Source: Algoriphagus pacificus (GTDB lineage Bacteria; Bacteroidota; Bacteroidia; Cytophagales; Cyclobacteriaceae). Taken from it: a DNA stretch of 64,000 bases. Position 1 is the stretch's first letter. Every line of letters begins with the position of its first letter. Positions 61,038 through 64,000 of this stretch are shown here, in pieces. Location: assembly GCF_017254845.1 (NCBI RefSeq), contig NZ_JAFKCU010000002.1, forward strand, positions 1,043,956 to 1,107,955, read 5' to 3'. The position numbers and the translations under genes were made by a program. The notes under the pieces are model-generated. The model had not been told where the DNA came from and made no database searches. It saw only the letters and a list, made by a program, of their open reading frames with translations.

Positions 61038-62036
61038 TTATTTCGGATCGTATCCCCACTTCAAATAAATAGCACCCCAGGTAAATCCACCTCCAAATGC
61101 AGCCAATACTAGATTGTCGCCTTTTTTAAGTTGGTTTTCATAGTCCCAAAGACAAAGAGGCAAAGTGGCAGCAGTAGTGTTTCCGTAATTCTCAATGTTC
61201 ATCATCACTTTATCAGATCCGATTCCCATTCTACTTGCTGTTGCATCGATGATACGCTTATTAGCCTGATGAGGAACTAGCCAAGCAACATCTTCACTGG
61301 TTAAATTATTTCTTTCCATGACAGCTGCACTTACATCCGCCATGTTGGTCACAGCAAATTTGAAAACGGTAGATCCTTCCTGAGCTGCAAAGTGCTCACG
61401 AGCATCAACTGTTTCATGCGTAGCAGGCTTCATGCTTCCCCCAGCTTTCATATTTAGATAGGGTGCTCCTGTTCCATCAGCATGTAACAATGCATCCATG
61501 ATACCAAATTCCTCAGTAGTTGGCTCAAGCATAACTGCTCCAGCACCATCTCCAAATAAGATACAGGTGGTTCTATCTTCGTAATTGACGATGGAAGACA
61601 TCTTGTCTGCCCCAACAACAATTACTTTCTTATGTAATCCTGTCTGAATAAACTGACTTCCAATTTGCAAGGCATATAAAAATCCAGAGCAAGCTGCAGC
61701 AATATCAAAGCTATAGCTTTTCTTGGCTCCAACTTTATCCGCTATAATATTGGCAGTTGCAGGAAATGGCATATCAGGAGTCACAGTGGCGCAAATGATC
61801 AAATCCACATCCATAGGATCTGTGTTGGTTTTGGCTAGCAATCCTTTGATTGCTTCTACGGCCATTACAGAAGTTCCTTGATTTTCTCCTTTAAGGATTC
61901 TTCTTTCCCTGATTCCTGTTCTTGTGTAAATCCACTCGTCGTTGGTATCTACCAGAGTTTCAAGTTCTTTGTTGGTTAATCGGTATTCAGGAACATATCC
62001 TTGAACCCCAGTTACCATAGCTCTGATTTTGTCCAT
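61038..62036 (-). CDS. fabH: Beta-ketoacyl-ACP synthase III
   Basis: At 332 residues it has the FabH catalytic triad C116 ([11 protein letters not shown]), H256 (VPHQANKRI) and N286 ([11 protein letters not shown]). The start is [21 protein letters not shown] and the C-terminus [13 protein letters not shown]. It condenses acetyl-CoA (or a branched starter) with malonyl-ACP to begin fatty acid synthesis; Bacteroidota often use branched starters, which would fit the branched-chain-type E1 elsewhere in the window. A terminator between rpmF and fabH implies its own promoter in the 229-bp gap upstream. Cytosolic. Confidence 0.96.
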   Translation of the reverse strand: MDKIRAMVTGVQGYVPEYRLTNKELETLVDTNDEWIYTRTGIRERRILKGENQGTSVMAVEAIKGLLAKTNTDPMDVDLIICATVTPDMPFPATANIIADKVGAKKSYSFDIAAACSGFLYALQIGSQFIQTGLHKKVIVVGADKMSSIVNYEDRTTCILFGDGAGAVMLEPTTEEFGIMDALLHADGTGAPYLNMKAGGSMKPATHETVDAREHFAAQEGSTVFKFAVTNMADVSAAVMERNNLTSEDVAWLVPHQANKRIIDATASRMGIGSDKVMMNIENYGNTTAATLPLCLWDYENQLKKGDNLVLAAFGGGFTWGAIYLKWGYDPK

Positions 62037-62212
62037 TATAGTTTGGTTATAAAAAGGAGCCCCAAATAAAAAACTCCTTAAATATGGGTTGAAAGGTAGG
62101 TATGCTTTCTTTGGGTAGGGTCAAAAATATTACAATTGTACCTGACCACCAAAATAAAAACTACCAATAGAATTCAATGTACTGAAAGCCAGCCAATTGA
62201 ATTCCGTTTAAA

Positions 62213-62244
62213 ACAAAAAATCCATTCTTAGCTAAGAATGGATT
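62213..62244 (-). terminator. Intrinsic terminator after rpmF
   Basis: A perfect 13-bp stem without a long loop (62219-62231 with 62232-62244) carries an A run on the left side in plus-strand terms, which reads as a U run for the minus-strand rpmF transcript. Confidence 0.85.
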
Positions 62245-62265
62245 TAATATGTTTCGGTTGACTGA

Positions 62266-62457
62266 TTAAGCCAATACCTCTTTTTCGATAATAACTTGTC
62301 CTTTATAGTACAATTTACCGTCCAACCAGAATGCTCTGTGTGGCAAGTGCATTTCGCCAGTAGTTTGGCATTTCGCCAATCCAGGAGCTTCTAACTTGTA
62401 ATGAGTTCTTCTTTTATCTCTTCTGGTTTTCGAAATTTTTCGTTTAGGATGTGCCAT
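62266..62457 (-). CDS. rpmF: 50S ribosomal protein L32
   Basis: The 63-residue protein is L32: [22 protein letters not shown] is the typical basic N-terminus. The central region [17 protein letters not shown] contains a single Cys in place of the CxxC...CxxC zinc site, so this is the zinc-independent (C-minus) form. The C-terminus VIIEKEVLA is usual for Bacteroidota. It is 18 bp downstream of the DUF177 gene, a very common pair in bacteria, and is followed by a strong terminator. Confidence 0.97.
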   Translation of the reverse strand: MAHPKRKISKTRRDKRRTHYKLEAPGLAKCQTTGEMHLPHRAFWLDGKLYYKGQVIIEKEVLA

Positions 62458-62475
62458 TTTATATGTGGTTTATGA

Positions 62476-63045
62476 TTATTCCTTGTTTTTTAAATTTTTT
62501 AATGATGCCCAGCGGGGATCAATTTCTTTTGGTTCTTCTTTTGAGTTGTCCTCAAGTTCGTCATCTTCGAAGTTTTCATCATCTAGATAAACTATGCCTC
62601 CTTCTCCTTCAAAATCTTCATCATCCAGTTCATTACGGTAGTCTGGGTGAATCTTTTTTGCCGGAAGATTGAGCAATATGAATTCATAGATCAATTGAGC
62701 CACATTGACAGAAGGGGTGTCCCTAGTGATCATCATGACATCTTCGTTGATTTCTTTTTCCTCGGAGCCGAATTTGTAGATCATCTTTTCATGGATGTCC
62801 AAAGGCTGCTCAAACTCTTCCAGACTTCTGTCACAGATAAGATTTACAGTTCCTTGGATATGAAAATCCATTTCTATCAAATGTGCTCCTTTGTCCATGA
62901 TGATCCGTACGATCATCTGACCTTTTTCGACAAGATTGTTGTCTTCGAAGTGTTGGAAGAAAGAATCTCCGATTTCGAATTCGATTTCGTGTCTTCCTTC
63001 AACGAACTTAATTACCTCAATATCAAAGGTTCTCCAGAATTTCAC
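62476..63045 (-). CDS. DUF177 (YceD-like) protein
   Basis: The 189-residue protein belongs to DUF177/YceD, which almost always precedes rpmF. Visible signatures are the MDFHIQGTVNLICDRSLEEFEQPL segment (about residues 75-98), containing the C-D-R-x-L core, and the acidic tail DDENFEDDELEDNSKEEPKE before DPRWASLKNLKNKE. In plants and E. coli it takes part in 23S rRNA maturation. The gene is 18 bp upstream of rpmF and 115 bp downstream of pdxA. Cytosolic. Confidence 0.93.
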   Translation of the reverse strand: MKFWRTFDIEVIKFVEGRHEIEFEIGDSFFQHFEDNNLVEKGQMIVRIIMDKGAHLIEMDFHIQGTVNLICDRSLEEFEQPLDIHEKMIYKFGSEEKEINEDVMMITRDTPSVNVAQLIYEFILLNLPAKKIHPDYRNELDDEDFEGEGGIVYLDDENFEDDELEDNSKEEPKEIDPRWASLKNLKNKE

Positions 63046-63160
63046 GATTCCTCCTCTCGATTTAAGACCGCAAATTTAGGGAATTATTTAAATAGGATAA
63101 AATAGATTGTAAAATATTCTTTGGTCAATTGCGGATTTCTTGACAAGAATTTGAATAAAT

Positions 63161-64000
63161 CTATTCTTCCTCTGGTGTGTGCTGGGAAATAATGTCTGCT
63201 GCAAGGAAAATCGCAGCTCGCATGGATCCTTCATCTGCCAGGTTTTTGCCTGCAATGTTATAGGCTGTGCCATGATCAGGTGAAGTTCTGATTACTGGCA
63301 AACCAGCAGTATAATTCACACCAGAACTGAATGCGATTGACTTAAAGGGAATCAAGCCTTGGTCATGATACATCGCCAATATTCCATCAAACTTCGTCTG
63401 GTGCATCATTCCAAAGAAGCCATCAGAAGGGTAGGGACCAAAAACCATTTTATTTTGATCTTTTAATTCCCGAATTGCCGGTTTGATGATTTCCTCCTCT
63501 TCTTTACCCAGCAACCCATCTTCTCCAGCATGGGGATTCAGACCCAGAATAGCGATTTTTGGCTTGTTGATTCCAAAGTCCTTTTCCAAGCTATCCAATA
63601 ACAACTTGGCTTTTTTAAGAATTCTTTCCTTTGTAACTGCTTCTGGGACTTTTGCCAAAGGGATATGCCCAGTTACCAAACCAACTCTCAATTGGTCTGA
63701 AACCATCAGCATCAAACTGTCTTTTGCTCCCACAGCTTCTGTGATGAATTCAGTATGTCCTACGAAATGAAGCTCCTCGGAATTTATATTGTTTTTGTTG
63801 ACTGGAGCAGTAACCAGCGCTTGAATCTGACCTGATTTAAGGTCTTCTACAGCTTGAGATAATGCTGCCAAAGCCATTTTACCTGCTTCTTGAGTTTCTA
63901 CCCCGGGAATCACATCAGGACATTCCTCCATAACATTGATGACATTCACACGCTTGTGTTGCACTTCATCCAGACTTTTGATCTGTACGAAATTAAAATC
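63161..64000 (-). CDS. pdxA: 4-hydroxythreonine-4-phosphate dehydrogenase (5' partial)
   Basis: The frame remains open to base 64000, so the N-terminus is missing. The 280 visible residues contain the PdxA markers VTAPVNKNNI, HFVGHTEFITEAVGA, LVTGHIPLAKVPEAV, LGLNPHAGEDGLLGKEE, the metal-binding YHDQGLIPFK and SPDHGTAYNIAGKNLAD near the C-terminus. It oxidises 4-phosphohydroxy-L-threonine with NAD in pyridoxal phosphate synthesis, and the product condenses with deoxyxylulose phosphate via PdxJ. It is the first visible gene of the cluster leading to DUF177-rpmF. The GTG at 63964 is internal and not the start. Confidence 0.95.
   Translation of the reverse strand, partial: DFNFVQIKSLDEVQHKRVNVINVMEECPDVIPGVETQEAGKMALAALSQAVEDLKSGQIQALVTAPVNKNNINSEELHFVGHTEFITEAVGAKDSLMLMVSDQLRVGLVTGHIPLAKVPEAVTKERILKKAKLLLDSLEKDFGINKPKIAILGLNPHAGEDGLLGKEEEEIIKPAIRELKDQNKMVFGPYPSDGFFGMMHQTKFDGILAMYHDQGLIPFKSIAFSSGVNYTAGLPVIRTSPDHGTAYNIAGKNLADEGSMRAAIFLAADIISQHTPEEE

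Noticed and set aside
63161-63964. Complete gene starting at GTG 63964
   Set aside because: The frame is open to the window edge and the PdxA N-terminal domain is missing, so the start lies beyond base 64000.

Overview
The window reads as a chromosomal segment of a marine or aquatic member of the Bacteroidota, most likely Cytophagales (a Cyclobacteriaceae/Algoriphagus-like bacterium). Reasons: a type IX secretion (Por) sorting domain on the first protein; Bacteroidota-type promoter words (TTTG-N19-TAnnTTTG before the E1 gene); many short lipoproteins; an alpha/beta-fused 2-oxoacid dehydrogenase E1; a split transketolase; the order pdxA-DUF177-rpmF-fabH-efp-accB-accC; and an A-type RNase P RNA. 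No transposase, integrase, phage gene, rRNA or tRNA was seen. Placement is by gene content and memory only.

Layout. 1-3.7 kb: 3' end of a large secreted MBG/T9SS protein, a GNAT acetyltransferase and a pentapeptide-repeat protein with a TIR-like C-terminal domain. 3.7-15.3 kb, almost all on the minus strand: split transketolase, peroxiredoxin, M23 peptidase, FAH-family enzyme, an envelope cluster (DUF4377/META lipoprotein, SGNH esterase, LD-carboxypeptidase), then an ECF sigma factor locus with an alpha/beta hydrolase and a membrane protein, an S41 peptidase and a small lipoprotein. 15.5-21.8 kb is the accessory part: a conserved unknown gene, seven 42-bp tandem repeats, a single-chain restriction-modification enzyme with an AT-rich recombinant-looking core and a palindromic repeat in its reading frame, a HEPN-like partner gene, and dispersed repeats around a lipoprotein gene. 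21.8-43.6 kb is mostly housekeeping: PBP4-type carboxypeptidase, DUF423, PLP homeostasis protein, GH3-LysE pair, DUF502, alanine dehydrogenase, fused E1, LuxE-like synthetase, sigma-54 response regulator, rnpB, DUF4442, DUF3109, DPP-IV-type peptidase, EEP-family hydrolase, a DUF5009 membrane protein and PPK2. 43.7-51.1 kb holds two consecutive copies of a convergent pair: an exported subtilase and a class III adenylate cyclase with TPRs. 51.2-57.2 kb is a three-gene planctomycete-type cytochrome cassette (PSD1/DUF1549/DUF1553, DUF1501, cytochrome-LRR). 57.4-64 kb: two small envelope proteins, then the fatty-acid and translation cluster ending in a truncated pdxA.

The most unusual items are the duplicated subtilase/cyclase module, in which both proteases carry repeated RP(I/V)MQ pentapeptides between prodomain and catalytic domain; the restriction island with its HEPN-like gene, in-frame repeat and helically phased palindromes; and a strong orphan terminator ending ten bases before the DUF4442 start codon, which suggests a small RNA or attenuator. 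All functions are inferred from sequence motifs by eye; no database search was run.
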